Shown here: piece after piece, positions 19,189-28,526 of the stretch
How positions within the stretch are numbered: the first letter of the stretch is position 1
Layout of the letters: each line of letters starts with the position of its first letter
Origin: Humidesulfovibrio sp.
Lineage (GTDB): Bacteria > Desulfobacterota > Desulfovibrionia > Desulfovibrionales > Desulfovibrionaceae
Assembly: GCF_031082295.1 (NCBI RefSeq)
Contig: NZ_JAVHLD010000001.1
Location: 186,001-250,000 of the forward strand
Direction of reading: 5' to 3'
Length of the DNA stretch: 64,000 nt
Program-made: the position numbers and the translations under genes
Notes under the pieces: generated by a model
The model's database searches: none
Told to the model about the DNA's origin: nothing
The model's input: only the letters and a program-made list of their open reading frames with translations

Positions 19189-20208
19189 ATGAACGACTGC
19201 CCAGGCAGCGGCACACACCCGCTTTCCGCTTCCGGCGACTGGCTTGAGCTGGCCCGCGAGGTCCTGGACATCGAGATGGAGGGCCTGGCGGCCGTTCGCG
19301 GCCAGCTGAACGGCGGCTTCACCGAGGCCCTGGGACGGCTGGCGGCCTGCACGGGACGCGTGGTGGTCACGGGCATCGGCAAGTCCGGGCTCGTGGCCCG
19401 CAAGATCGCGGCCACCCTGTCGAGCACCGGCACCCCGGCCTTCTTCCTGCACCCGGTGGAGGGTGCCCACGGCGACCTGGGCATGATCCGCAAGGAAGAC
19501 GTGGTGCTGGCCCTGTCCAACTCCGGCGAGACAGACGAGCTGAACAACCTGCTGCCCGCACTGCGCGCCCTCGGCGTGTCCGTCGTGGGCATCACCTCCG
19601 GCGCGGACTCCACCCTGGCGCGCATGTCCGACGTCATCATCGAGGCCAAGGTCCCGCGCGAGGCCTGCCCCATGAATCTGGCGCCAACGGCCAGCACCAC
19701 CGCGGCCCTCGCCGTGGGCGACGCGCTCGCCGTGTGCCTCATGCGCATCAAGGACTTCGGCACCAAGGACTTCAAGCGCGTGCACCCGGCAGGAGCCCTG
19801 GGCGCCCGCCTTTCGCAGCCGGTTGCGTGCCTGATGCACGCGGAGAACCTGCCCGTGGTAGACGTCACCGCGCCCGTTTCCGAAGCGCTGGCCAGGCTGA
19901 ACAGCGGCGGCTTCGGGCTGGCGGCGGTGACCGATGCTACCGGACAGCTGGCTGGCGTGCTGACCGACGGCGACGTGCGGCGCATGCTCTGCAAGGCTGG
20001 CTTCGACCCCGCCCGCCCCGTGTCCGAGGTCATGACCAGGAATCCGCAAAGCGCTCCGGCCACCGCCACCGCCGCACAGGTGCTGGACCTCATGGAGGCC
20101 AGGCAGATCACCGTGCTGCCGGTGCTCACCGAAAACGGCTCGCTGGCCGGACTCGTGCACGTGCACGACCTGCTGGGCAAGGGCCGAGTGCGCTTCGCTC
20201 CGGAGTAG
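19189..20208 (+). CDS. kdsD: Arabinose-5-phosphate isomerase (KdsD/KpsF family)
   Basis: The enzyme interconverts ribulose-5-phosphate and arabinose-5-phosphate, the first step of Kdo synthesis for lipopolysaccharide. The protein has 339 residues with an N-terminal SIS sugar-isomerase domain (GRVVVTGIGKSGLVARKIAATL, SNSGETDEL) and two C-terminal CBS domains (about 210-330). The length is typical. It starts 8 bp after purF and ends in a TAG directly followed, in the same frame, by the next reading frame. Confidence 0.94.
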   Translation: MNDCPGSGTHPLSASGDWLELAREVLDIEMEGLAAVRGQLNGGFTEALGRLAACTGRVVVTGIGKSGLVARKIAATLSSTGTPAFFLHPVEGAHGDLGMIRKEDVVLALSNSGETDELNNLLPALRALGVSVVGITSGADSTLARMSDVIIEAKVPREACPMNLAPTASTTAALAVGDALAVCLMRIKDFGTKDFKRVHPAGALGARLSQPVACLMHAENLPVVDVTAPVSEALARLNSGGFGLAAVTDATGQLAGVLTDGDVRRMLCKAGFDPARPVSEVMTRNPQSAPATATAAQVLDLMEARQITVLPVLTENGSLAGLVHVHDLLGKGRVRFAPE

Positions 20209-20211
20209 CCT

Positions 20212-20757
20212 CTGGACGCAATCGCCACAGAACCTGTCCGCGACGCGGACGCCTGCAGCCGCTGCGCGGAATACTCCGGCACCTGCTGCACGCTTTCGAC
20301 CGGATCAGAGGAATTCTGCTTCCCGCTCTCAGCGCGCGAGCGCAAGGAAATGGAAGCCGCCGGGGCCACGCCCGAGGTGTTTTTCAGCCAGCCCAACACG
20401 GCTGGCTTCGTGGACAACTTGAGCCGCCTGTTCCCTGGCGAGGGCGTGCACATTCATGAGCTGTTTCCGCCCGAGGGCGTGCACGACCGCCTGGCTGTCG
20501 ACGCAGACGGCGCGTGCCTGCTGCTGGGGCCAGAGGGCTGCCGCCTCCCGCGCGAGGCGAGGCCGTACTACTGCCGCCTGTTCCCCTTCTGGATACGCTC
20601 AGGCCGCCAGATGTATTTCGAGTTCAAGGAATGCCAGGCCCTGCGCGAAAGCCGCGGCGGGGCAGGCCTGCTGAAACGCCTGGGCATGACCGAAACGGGC
20701 GTGTTCGATCTGTACCACCGGTTGCGCGAGGCCTGGGGCCTCCTGGAGCGCAGATAG
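20212..20757 (+). CDS. YkgJ-family Cys-rich protein, apparent CTG start
   Basis: The protein matches the YkgJ/UPF0153 family of putative zinc- or iron-binding proteins, defined by an N-terminal cysteine cluster. That cluster (CSRCAEYSGTCC) lies upstream of the first ATG in frame (20350). Between the kdsD stop at 20206-20208 and 20350 the frame has no ATG, GTG or TTG. The only near-start is CTG at 20212, with GGAG at 20202-20205, 6 nt before it. From CTG the product is 181 residues. Starting at 20350 would lose the family-defining cysteines. Alternatives are another non-standard start or read-through of the kdsD TAG. Later Cys residues in EGCRLPREARPYYC also fit the family. Confidence 0.72.
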   Translation: MDAIATEPVRDADACSRCAEYSGTCCTLSTGSEEFCFPLSARERKEMEAAGATPEVFFSQPNTAGFVDNLSRLFPGEGVHIHELFPPEGVHDRLAVDADGACLLLGPEGCRLPREARPYYCRLFPFWIRSGRQMYFEFKECQALRESRGGAGLLKRLGMTETGVFDLYHRLREAWGLLERR

Positions 20758-23157
20758 ATGCCGCCGAAAAGCACAAGCAAAAATGCCAAGAAGAAGCCCA
20801 GAAGGGACTCATCCATGAGACGCAGCAAACGATTCAAGCGCAGGGTTCTCTGGACTCTTTTGGCCCTGCCAGCCATTGGCCTCGCCATGGTGGTCGCGGC
20901 CTTCTGGTGGCTGTCCCACGACCTGCCGGGATTCCGCACCATCACCGACTACAAGCCGCCTCTGGTGACCACCGTGCTGGCGCGCGACAACCAGGTGCTG
21001 GGCTACTTCTACAAGGAGAAGCGCTTCCTGGTGCGCCTGCAGGACATGCCCGAGCACCTGCCCAAGGCGTTCCTCGCGGCCGAGGACTCCGGCTTCTACA
21101 AGCATGACGGCATCGACCCTTGGGCCATCATCCGGGCCATGTTCATGAACCTCAAGGCCGGCGGCATCAAGCAGGGCGGCAGCACCATCACACAGCAGGT
21201 GGTCAAGCGCCTGCTTTTGACCCCGGAAAAGAGCTTCGAGCGCAAGATCAAGGAGGCCATGCTCTCCTACCGCCTGGAGCAGTATCTGACCAAGGACGAG
21301 ATCCTGACCATCTACCTGAACCAGATTTACCTGGGGTCCAAGGCCTACGGGGTCGAGGCGGCGGCGCGCGAGTATTTCGGCAAGCACGTCCAGAACCTGA
21401 CCCTGGCCGAGAGCGCCATTCTGGCTGGCCTGCCCCAGGCCCCCAGCCGCTACAACCCCTACTCCGACCTCCCGGCAGCCAAGGCACGCCAGAAGTACGT
21501 GCTTGACCAGATGCTGACGCAGGGCTTCATCACCAACGCCCAGCACGAACAGGCCCTGGCCCAGAAGCTCGTGTTCAAGAGCATGGAAGACCATTCCTGG
21601 AAGGTCGGCGCATACTACCTCGAAGAGGTGCGTCGCTTCCTGGTTGACAAGTACGGCGAGGACGAGGTGTACCAGGGCGGGTTGACCGTCGAGACCGCCT
21701 GCGAAATTCCGCACCAGATCGCCGCGGACAACGCCATGCGCCGGGGACTGGCCGACATCGCCAAGCGCAAGGGCTGGGAAGGTCCGGCCGGGCATCTGCA
21801 GCCGGAGGAATACGCCCGCTTCCTTGAGGACAGCCGCAACGGCGAGCCCGTGAAGCCCGGCGGCTGGCTGCGCGCCCTGGTGGTGGAAACCGCCAAGGAC
21901 AAGGCCCAGGTACGCTTCGGCCAGTACACCGGCGAGATCCTGGCCAGCAGCACCACATGGTGCCGAAACGCCATCAAGGGCGTCACCGGCGCCGCGGCGG
22001 CAGTGCCCGGCGATCCGTCGCGCATCCTGCACAAGGGCGACCTGGTGTGGGTCTCCGTGCGCGAGGCCAAGGGCAACAACCACTTCATCCTCAACCTGGA
22101 GCGCGAGCCCGGCCCCGAGGGCGCGCTGGTCTCCATGATGCCCGAGACCGGCGAGGTCGTAGCGCTTTCCGGCGGCTTCAGCTTCGAGAAGAGCCAGTTC
22201 AATCGCGCCACCCAGGCCAAGCGCCAGCCCGGCTCGTCCTTCAAGCCCATCGTCTATTCCGCCGCGCTGGACAACGGCTTCACCCCCGCCTCGGTGATCA
22301 TGGACGCGCCCATCGTCTTCGCCAACGTGGAGCAGGGAACCATCTGGCGGCCCGAGAACTACGAGGACATCTTCTACGGCCCCACCCTGCTCTCCACCGC
22401 GCTGGCCAAGTCGCGCAACCTCGTGACCATCCGCGTGGCGCAGAAGATCGGCATCAGAAACGTCATCGAGCGCGCCAAGGCCATGGGCATCGAGAGCGAG
22501 CTGCCGGAGAACCTGTCCATCGCGCTGGGGTCCTCCGCCCTCACCCTGATGAACCTCTGCCAGGCCTACACCACCTTCCCGCGCGGCGGCTCCTATGTGA
22601 AGCCGCGCATGGTGCTCTCCGTGCGCAGCGCCTGGGGCGAGACCCTGTTCAAGTCCGAGCCGGAGTACTTCGAGGCCATGAGCCCGCAGACCGCCTTCAT
22701 CATGGTGTCCATGCTCAAGGAAGTCATCAACGTGGGCACCGGCGCCTCCGCCAAGGTCCTCGGTCGCCCGCTGGCGGGCAAGACCGGCACCACCAACAAC
22801 GAGCAGGACGCCTGGTTCATGGGCTTCACCCCGTACCTGCTCACCGGCGTGTACGTGGGCTACGACCAGCTCCAGAGCATGGGCCGAGGCGGCACCGGCG
22901 CCGGGGCGGCCCTGCCCATCTGGCTGGCCTACCGCCAGGCTGTGGAGGACCGCTACCCGCCCCAGGACTTCACCCCGCCCGAGGGCATCGTCTGGTCGCG
23001 CGTGGAGAACAGCCAGGCCATCAGCTCCAAGGGCGAGCACGTGTCCGAGAGCTACTTCCTGCCCTTCGTGGAAGGCTCGCAGCCCACTGTCACCGACGTG
23101 GGCGCGGCCAGCGGCAGCGCCACCTCGGACGCGGACCTGATGAAGCAGGCGTTCTAG
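20758..23157 (+). CDS. mrcA: Class A penicillin-binding protein 1A (transglycosylase/transpeptidase)
   Basis: This bifunctional peptidoglycan synthase has 799 residues: a short basic cytoplasmic N-terminus, one membrane anchor (about 29-52), a GT51 transglycosylase domain with catalytic Glu109 in AAEDSGFYKHDGID, an OB-like insert around 300-430, and a transpeptidase domain with Ser493-x-x-Lys496 (SSFK) and KTGTT from Lys675. The first ATG directly abuts the preceding stop; an ATG at 20815 has a better-spaced GAAGGGA and is a real alternative. Confidence 0.95.
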   Translation: MPPKSTSKNAKKKPRRDSSMRRSKRFKRRVLWTLLALPAIGLAMVVAAFWWLSHDLPGFRTITDYKPPLVTTVLARDNQVLGYFYKEKRFLVRLQDMPEHLPKAFLAAEDSGFYKHDGIDPWAIIRAMFMNLKAGGIKQGGSTITQQVVKRLLLTPEKSFERKIKEAMLSYRLEQYLTKDEILTIYLNQIYLGSKAYGVEAAAREYFGKHVQNLTLAESAILAGLPQAPSRYNPYSDLPAAKARQKYVLDQMLTQGFITNAQHEQALAQKLVFKSMEDHSWKVGAYYLEEVRRFLVDKYGEDEVYQGGLTVETACEIPHQIAADNAMRRGLADIAKRKGWEGPAGHLQPEEYARFLEDSRNGEPVKPGGWLRALVVETAKDKAQVRFGQYTGEILASSTTWCRNAIKGVTGAAAAVPGDPSRILHKGDLVWVSVREAKGNNHFILNLEREPGPEGALVSMMPETGEVVALSGGFSFEKSQFNRATQAKRQPGSSFKPIVYSAALDNGFTPASVIMDAPIVFANVEQGTIWRPENYEDIFYGPTLLSTALAKSRNLVTIRVAQKIGIRNVIERAKAMGIESELPENLSIALGSSALTLMNLCQAYTTFPRGGSYVKPRMVLSVRSAWGETLFKSEPEYFEAMSPQTAFIMVSMLKEVINVGTGASAKVLGRPLAGKTGTTNNEQDAWFMGFTPYLLTGVYVGYDQLQSMGRGGTGAGAALPIWLAYRQAVEDRYPPQDFTPPEGIVWSRVENSQAISSKGEHVSESYFLPFVEGSQPTVTDVGAASGSATSDADLMKQAF

Positions 23158-23229
23158 ACGAGACATCTTCCGCAGGCCGGGGAGCCCTTCCTTGGGGCAC
23201 GCCCCGGCCCTAGACATGGGAGGCCAGCC

Positions 23230-24042
23230 ATGCCCAAGTCCTGTCCGCTGTTCCAGGTCGACGCCTTTGCCGAGGGCGTGTTCTCCGGCAACCCGGCGGC
23301 CGTCGTGCCGCTGGACGCCTGGCTGCCCGATGCGACGCTCGCCGCCATCGCGGCGGAGAACAACCTTTCGGAGACCGCCTTCTTCATACCGCTCGGCGGC
23401 GAACGGGGCTATCACCTGCGCTGGTTCACCCCCACCTTCGAGATCGACCTCTGCGGCCACGCCACCCTGGCAGCCGCTTACGTGCTCTTCCACGAGCTCG
23501 GCTTTTCCGGCCCGCGCCTGCGTTTCGAGTCGAAAAGCGGCCCGCTCTATGTGGAGCGCGTCGTTGATCAGAACGGCGAGATGCTGGCGCTGGACTTCCC
23601 GTCCTGGCCGCCCAAGCCCGTGGCCATCACCGAGACCATGGCCAGGGCCTTCGGCGCGACGCCGCTCGAGGCCTATGCCGGACGCGACCTGCTCTGCGTG
23701 TTCGCCGACGAGGACACGGTCCGCAACCTCTCGCCGGACCTGCCCGCCTTCCACGAGATGCCCTACGTCTGCAACATCGCCAGCGCCGCCGGGCGGCCCG
23801 GCGGGGAATTCGACTTCGTGTCGCGCGTGTTCTGCCCGGAGGTGGGCATCCCCGAGGATCCGGTGACGGGCTCGGCGCACAGCCTGCTCACGCCCTTCTG
23901 GGCCGAGCGCCTGGGCAAGACCCGCCTCGACGCCTACCAGGCGTCTTCAAGGGGAGGACGCCTGTTCTGCGAGTTGAGGGGCGACCGCGTGCGCATCGCC
24001 GGCCGGGCCGCGCTGTACCTGCGCGGGACGATCTACGTGTAG
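23230..24042 (+). CDS. PhzF-family isomerase/epimerase-like protein
   Basis: The 270-residue protein has the diaminopimelate-epimerase-like fold of PhzF proteins. Family marks are QVDAFAEGVFSGNPAAV at the start, the active-site Glu in NNLSETAF, FTPTFEIDLCGHATLA, and PVTGSAHSLL late in the chain. Its reaction is unknown; most PhzF homologues outside phenazine producers are uncharacterised. A clear GGAGG precedes the ATG. Confidence 0.9.
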   Translation: MPKSCPLFQVDAFAEGVFSGNPAAVVPLDAWLPDATLAAIAAENNLSETAFFIPLGGERGYHLRWFTPTFEIDLCGHATLAAAYVLFHELGFSGPRLRFESKSGPLYVERVVDQNGEMLALDFPSWPPKPVAITETMARAFGATPLEAYAGRDLLCVFADEDTVRNLSPDLPAFHEMPYVCNIASAAGRPGGEFDFVSRVFCPEVGIPEDPVTGSAHSLLTPFWAERLGKTRLDAYQASSRGGRLFCELRGDRVRIAGRAALYLRGTIYV

Positions 24043-24182
24043 CTTTCCGCACTCCGACCTGCGCTCTGGCTCTGCGCAGCGTCAGGGGCCGCCCACCTCT
24101 CAATCCTGCCCTTTCCTCCTATTCCCTTGCCAATTTACACGCTGGTAACGTAAGCCCTCTCAAGGGACAACCACCAACAACC

Positions 24183-24758
24183 GCAGGCTTCTACATGCCC
24201 ACCGAGGGCCAGATTCTGCTCGATGGCCGGGACATCCGGCGCATGGCCGCCAATGAGCTGCGGCGCAACTACGGCGTGGTGCCGCAGGAGACCATGCTCT
24301 TTTCCGGCAGCATCTACGACAACCTCATCGCCGCGCATCCGCACGCGGACTTCAAGGACATCGTGCAGGCCTGCAAGTTCGCGGAAATCCATGACGTCAT
24401 TGAGAAACTGCCACAGGGGTATCAGACCGAGCTGGGCGAGCACGGCGTGGGGCTGTCCGGCGGGCAGCGCCAGCGGCTGGCCATCGCCCGCGCGCTGTTG
24501 AAGCGCCCGAAGATCCTGATCTTCGACGAGGCCACCAGCAACCTGGACGCCGAAACGGCCGAACATTTCGCGCGCACCATCAACCGACTCAAGGGTCAGA
24601 CCACCATGCTCTTCATCGCCCACATGCTACCCAAGGCGCTGCTGGTGGATGAAGTCGTGCGCTTCGGCCCGCCGGAGAGCGTGAACCAGGGCTCTGGCGG
24701 GGGAGCGGGGCAGGCGACCGGACCGAGGAAGGATGGCAAGGGGCTGGATGGGGCGTGA
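24183..24758 (+). pseudogene. Remnant of an ABC exporter ATPase (type I secretion type), Walker A lost
   Basis: The readable sequence begins in mid-domain at AGFYMPTEGQILLDGRD. It keeps the Q-loop (VVPQETMLFSGSIYDNL), the signature LSGGQRQRLAIARALL, Walker B (ILIFDEATSNLD) and a His-switch-like FIAHM. The membrane domain and Walker A are absent and no start lies upstream, so this is the 3' end of an HlyB/LapB-like exporter gene. The tail after VDEVVRFG is Gly-rich and non-homologous. It is probably non-functional. Confidence 0.82.
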
Positions 24759-24814
24759 GGGCGGGGAATCTGCATGAGCTGGAATAGTGTGCCGCGGACA
24801 GGTAAGGAGAAATC

Positions 24815-25486
24815 ATGGTCGCTTTGATGTTATTTGGAGCAATTGCTGTTTATGCCTTACTTGCTATTGTGATTGTACGGTTCGCAACTTCATTTGCGGC
24901 TACAGAAAAGTGGAAGAAACGAACAAAAATTTTTACACTCATAGTTGCATTATATTTTCCAGTACTTGAGCCACTTGGCTCATTTTTAGTTTATCAAACA
25001 TATGGCTTGGTTCTTGCGAGGGCAACAGTCTATAGTACTGCGCGTGATGTAAATAGAATATTATTAGATGGCAATGCACTTGGAGATATGATTATGATGA
25101 AACAACGTGGTGATGGTGGTGCATCGAGGAAGTTTGCAGGGTATGCATATTTTGAGTACTACAGACACGAATCAAACAAATATGTTGAGGTTGACACAAA
25201 GCATGTTGGGAAAGGGGTTGTCATTGACAATCAATGTGCAAAGTACATCATCGCAGAAAACGATTCTCCGCTCACTCCATTTTGCAAAAAGCGCACCATA
25301 ACAATTAGAGATAATTCAGGCGCGGTGTTCGGTGAATATGTTGAGATCCTGTGGTTTGGCAGTCATCTGAGCCAATGGTTGGCCTCGATGACTCATGGCC
25401 GTGATCATTCCGGAACGTATTCGCCTGATCAACCGTTCCGTCAGTTCATTCAGTCCGTGCTCGTACCGGCAGAACAATCTGAATAG
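24815..25486 (+). CDS. AT-rich gene for a membrane protein of unknown function
   Basis: The 223-residue protein has two hydrophobic segments near the N-terminus (about 3-28 and 39-62), then a soluble mixed domain I do not recognise. Base composition is visibly AT-rich, with TTA, ATA and AGA codons that the surrounding genes avoid, so it was probably acquired. AAGGAG sits before its ATG, and another AAGGAG lies in the 14-bp gap before the lipase-like gene, so the two form an operon. An immunity or membrane-partner role is possible but speculative. Confidence 0.7.
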   Translation: MVALMLFGAIAVYALLAIVIVRFATSFAATEKWKKRTKIFTLIVALYFPVLEPLGSFLVYQTYGLVLARATVYSTARDVNRILLDGNALGDMIMMKQRGDGGASRKFAGYAYFEYYRHESNKYVEVDTKHVGKGVVIDNQCAKYIIAENDSPLTPFCKKRTITIRDNSGAVFGEYVEILWFGSHLSQWLASMTHGRDHSGTYSPDQPFRQFIQSVLVPAEQSE

Positions 25487-25500
25487 CTAAGGAGAGCTAT

Positions 25501-26142
25501 ATGGCGACGATCGACAGCAGATACTACACGATGTCCATCTTGAGCGGGGCCGCCTATGCTACGGACACCAATTATTCCACAACTCTTGGGGCTACACTCG
25601 GTGGCCTTGTCGGAGATGGAAAACAGTACTACACGATCGATCAGAAAGACACCGGAACCACTAAATATGGTTTCGCAGCGTATGTCTACGGGGACACGTC
25701 CAATCCGGGCGTTAAGACCATTGCCTTCCGGGGTACTGAGCTCAGTGATCCCCTTGATCTCGCTGCCGACACGGACATCCTCACCCACGGCGTGGCCATG
25801 CAGCAGATTGTGGACATGTACAACTACGTGAGCAGCCTGCGCACGGGCTCCCAAAGTCAATACCGGCTTGTAATGAGCGCGAATCCGCCGCTTGACAACA
25901 CGCCCTGTGTGCAGGCCATGGGCTCACTTATTCCAGGTGCCCCTCCCTCGCTGGTCTATTATTCTCTTGAGCTTTCCGGCACGGTCGTGGGCAGCGGCGT
26001 TATCCAGCCCGGCGACACAGTGAACCTCACCGGACATTCCCTTGGCGGCCACTTGGCGCTGGATGTCAACGGCTTTGCCGAGGCCACTGGCTGGGTCGGG
26101 CCGGACAACTCCCTCAATCTGTCCACACTACATTTCTCCTAA
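25501..26142 (+). CDS. Lipase-like alpha/beta-hydrolase, C-terminally shortened
   Basis: The 213-residue protein resembles the N-terminal part of class-3-lipase-like secreted hydrolases (VKTIAFRGTEL, then the nucleophile elbow LTGHSLGGHLALD with Ser about 30 residues from the end). The chain stops soon after the nucleophile, so the acid and His of a catalytic triad are missing, as are any RTX repeats. There is no signal peptide, which fits a type I secretion substrate whose exporter remnant lies 0.7 kb upstream. It is probably a decayed gene, though a short active form cannot be excluded. Confidence 0.62.
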   Translation: MATIDSRYYTMSILSGAAYATDTNYSTTLGATLGGLVGDGKQYYTIDQKDTGTTKYGFAAYVYGDTSNPGVKTIAFRGTELSDPLDLAADTDILTHGVAMQQIVDMYNYVSSLRTGSQSQYRLVMSANPPLDNTPCVQAMGSLIPGAPPSLVYYSLELSGTVVGSGVIQPGDTVNLTGHSLGGHLALDVNGFAEATGWVGPDNSLNLSTLHFS

Positions 26143-26157
26143 CCCCCAGAGTCACCC

Positions 26158-27081
26158 GTGGACAGCATCTTCATCGCCGCCATCAGCCTCATCGCGGGCG
26201 TTCTGCTGCGCCTTTCCGGGCGGCTGCCCGCCGACGCCGACCGCGTCCTCGCCGTGGTGGTCATCCAGTTCTGCGTGCCGCCGGTGGCCTTCCTGGCCGC
26301 GCGGGCCATGCCCCTCACGCCCGAGATACTCCTGCCCGGCAGCATGGCCTGGATCATGTTCGCCGGGGCCTTCCTGTTCTTCGGGCTTTTTGCGCGGCTG
26401 CTCGGCCTGTCGCGCCAGACCTTCGGCTGCCTGATGCTCACAGGCGGCCTGAGCAACGTCATCTTCATCGGCCTGCCCATGATCGAGGCCTTTTTCGGGC
26501 CGAACATGGCCTACGTTGCCTTCCTGTGCGACAACCCCGGCACCAGCGTTGTCCTGGCCGTGCCCGCCGTGCTGCTGGCCTCGCACCTGTCGGGCCAGAA
26601 CGACGCCCGGAGCCGCCGCGAAGCGCTTCTGGACGCGCTGAAGCGGATGCTGCTCTTCCCGCCCTTCCAGGCCCTGGTGCTGGGGCTGCTGCTGCGGCCC
26701 GTGGCCCTGCCGGACTTTGTGCTCTCCGGCCTTTCGCGCATCGGCACGACCCTTGTCCCGCTGTCGCTGGTGACCGTGGGCCTGGGGCTGACCCTGCGCC
26801 TGCCGGGTTCACGCACCAAGGCCCTCACCGTGGGGCTGGCGTACAAGCTGGCGCTGGCCCCGGCGCTCATCTGGCTGGTGGCGGCCCAGGGCTTCGGCAA
26901 CACGGGGCTGGTGGCCCAGGTGACGGTGTTCGAGGCGGCCATGCCGCCCATGGTGCTGGGCGCCATCCTGGCCACGGAGTCCGGGCTCGATGCCGAACTG
27001 GCCTCGCTCATGGTGGGCATCGGCACCTTGCTGTCCTTCGCCACCCTGCCGGTGTGGCGCTGGCTGCTGGGCGGGCTTTAG
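26158..27081 (+). CDS. AEC-family (auxin efflux carrier type) permease
   Basis: The 307-residue integral membrane protein has about ten predicted helices in two halves and matches the bacterial AEC/malonate-transporter-like family. Clear stretches include GGLSNVIFIGLPMIEAFFG and the C-terminal VTVFEAAMPPMVLGAILA. The substrate is unknown; relatives move small organic anions. The start is GTG 26158, 15 bp after the lipase-like stop, with no strong ribosome site. It converges with the DUF401 gene. Confidence 0.88.
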   Translation: MDSIFIAAISLIAGVLLRLSGRLPADADRVLAVVVIQFCVPPVAFLAARAMPLTPEILLPGSMAWIMFAGAFLFFGLFARLLGLSRQTFGCLMLTGGLSNVIFIGLPMIEAFFGPNMAYVAFLCDNPGTSVVLAVPAVLLASHLSGQNDARSRREALLDALKRMLLFPPFQALVLGLLLRPVALPDFVLSGLSRIGTTLVPLSLVTVGLGLTLRLPGSRTKALTVGLAYKLALAPALIWLVAAQGFGNTGLVAQVTVFEAAMPPMVLGAILATESGLDAELASLMVGIGTLLSFATLPVWRWLLGGL

Positions 27082-27090
27082 GGCAGGCGC

Positions 27091-28377
27091 CTAGGCGAAG
27101 CGCAGGAGCACGAAGAACCAGGCCACGCCGAAGCAGAGCAGCAGCGCGCAGGGCGCGACGAGCCGCCGCCAGGCCTGGGCCAGATCGACGTGGAAGAACT
27201 GGCAGGACAGAATGAAGCAGACGTGCAGGGGCGAGACCATGACCCCGGTGAACCCGGCGAAAAGGCCCAGCACAAGATAGGGCATGAGCTGCGCGCTGGC
27301 GCCGGTGTTGTCGATGATGCCGAACAGGATGGGGAAGGTGGAGCCCACGAAGGCCATGGTGATGCCGGAGATGGCCCCCACCAGGAAGGGCAGGGTCAGC
27401 GTGAGCACGAAGAGCGCGCCCGGCCCGGAGGCCACCTTTGTGAGCTGCTTCACCGCGCCGGAAGCCCCCAGCACGTCCTTGAACATCAGGATGGCCAGCA
27501 CCAGCCCCACCACCTGGTAGAGTTCCCTCTTGCGCAGCACCCCGGCCACGAATCCCGGCCCCACGCGATTCTGCAGCAACGCGCAGAGTATCGCCAGGAA
27601 AAGCGCGGTCATGATGCCCAGTTCGAAGGGCTGGCCCGGCGCGTAGAGGGTCATGCCCACCTCAAGCCCCAGCCCGCCGATGATGGCCACCAGCATGGGC
27701 AGCCCGTCCACCAGCGCCGTCTTGAGATCGCGCGGGGCGTCCGACGGCGGGGCGTCCTTCAGGTGCGCCACGGCAGGCCGCAGGATGAACACCCAGCCGA
27801 GGGCCATGCACACGCCGATGCACGGCAACGTGTACACAACGAGCCGCGCCAGCGGAATCGCCGCCAGGGACGAGGCCAGGATGATGCCGGGGTACAGCGG
27901 CCAGCAGAGTTCCCAGAGGTGCCGGAACCAGTAGTTCACCAGGGCCGTGTCGCGGGGGGTCAGGCTGAGGTCGTCGGCCATGTCGCGCACCATGGGCGCG
28001 GAGAACACCGCCCCGCCGGGCATGGGCAAAAATCCCACAAGGGCCGGGAAGAAGGCCAGGCGCAGGCGCGGATCACGCAGGAAGCCAGAGGCCGACTGCA
28101 TGAGCCGGGCGGTCTGGCCGGTCTTGTCCAGCACCTCGCTCAGGAACAGGATCAACGCCAGGATGATGACCAGGAACACCGTGTCGCGCTGGATGATGGA
28201 GGCCGCCGAGACCTGGAGCCATTCCAGCGGCGCCATGCCGAAGAGCAGGGCCAGGGCCAGGCCTCCCGCCAGCACGGAAAGCCACAAGGGCTGGCGCAGC
28301 CGCAGGCCCAGCAGCATGATGGCAAAGGCGGCGAAGACCTTGGCCAGAGGCAGGTACGTGGCGAGGAGTTCCGTCAC
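27091..28377 (-). CDS. DUF401-family integral membrane protein (putative permease)
   Basis: The 428-residue, highly hydrophobic protein has roughly ten to twelve helices. It belongs to DUF401, found mainly in archaea and anaerobic bacteria and distantly related to ion/organic-acid permeases. The conserved core includes FLPMPGGAVFSAPMVRDMADDL and a late GLFAGFTGVMVSPLHVC. GTG 28377 was chosen because GGGAG precedes it and the first helix follows directly; ATG 28407 is an alternative. The substrate is unknown. Confidence 0.85.
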   Translation of the reverse strand: MTELLATYLPLAKVFAAFAIMLLGLRLRQPLWLSVLAGGLALALLFGMAPLEWLQVSAASIIQRDTVFLVIILALILFLSEVLDKTGQTARLMQSASGFLRDPRLRLAFFPALVGFLPMPGGAVFSAPMVRDMADDLSLTPRDTALVNYWFRHLWELCWPLYPGIILASSLAAIPLARLVVYTLPCIGVCMALGWVFILRPAVAHLKDAPPSDAPRDLKTALVDGLPMLVAIIGGLGLEVGMTLYAPGQPFELGIMTALFLAILCALLQNRVGPGFVAGVLRKRELYQVVGLVLAILMFKDVLGASGAVKQLTKVASGPGALFVLTLTLPFLVGAISGITMAFVGSTFPILFGIIDNTGASAQLMPYLVLGLFAGFTGVMVSPLHVCFILSCQFFHVDLAQAWRRLVAPCALLLCFGVAWFFVLLRFA

Positions 28378-28526
28378 AAGCTCTCCCGTAGAGGCACGCT
28401 GGCGCATGAGGCGTTGCCAGCGGCAAGTGCGGGTGATACTCCCTTTGCGCGCGGACGAAAAGCCCGGAGCGCCCACCCGCTTCCGTCCACAACGCGCACG
28501 ACACAGCATCATCAGGAGGAATTTCC

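Noticed and set aside
24183-24758. Functional ABC transporter ATPase
   Set aside because: Walker A and the membrane domain are missing and no start codon precedes the homologous part.
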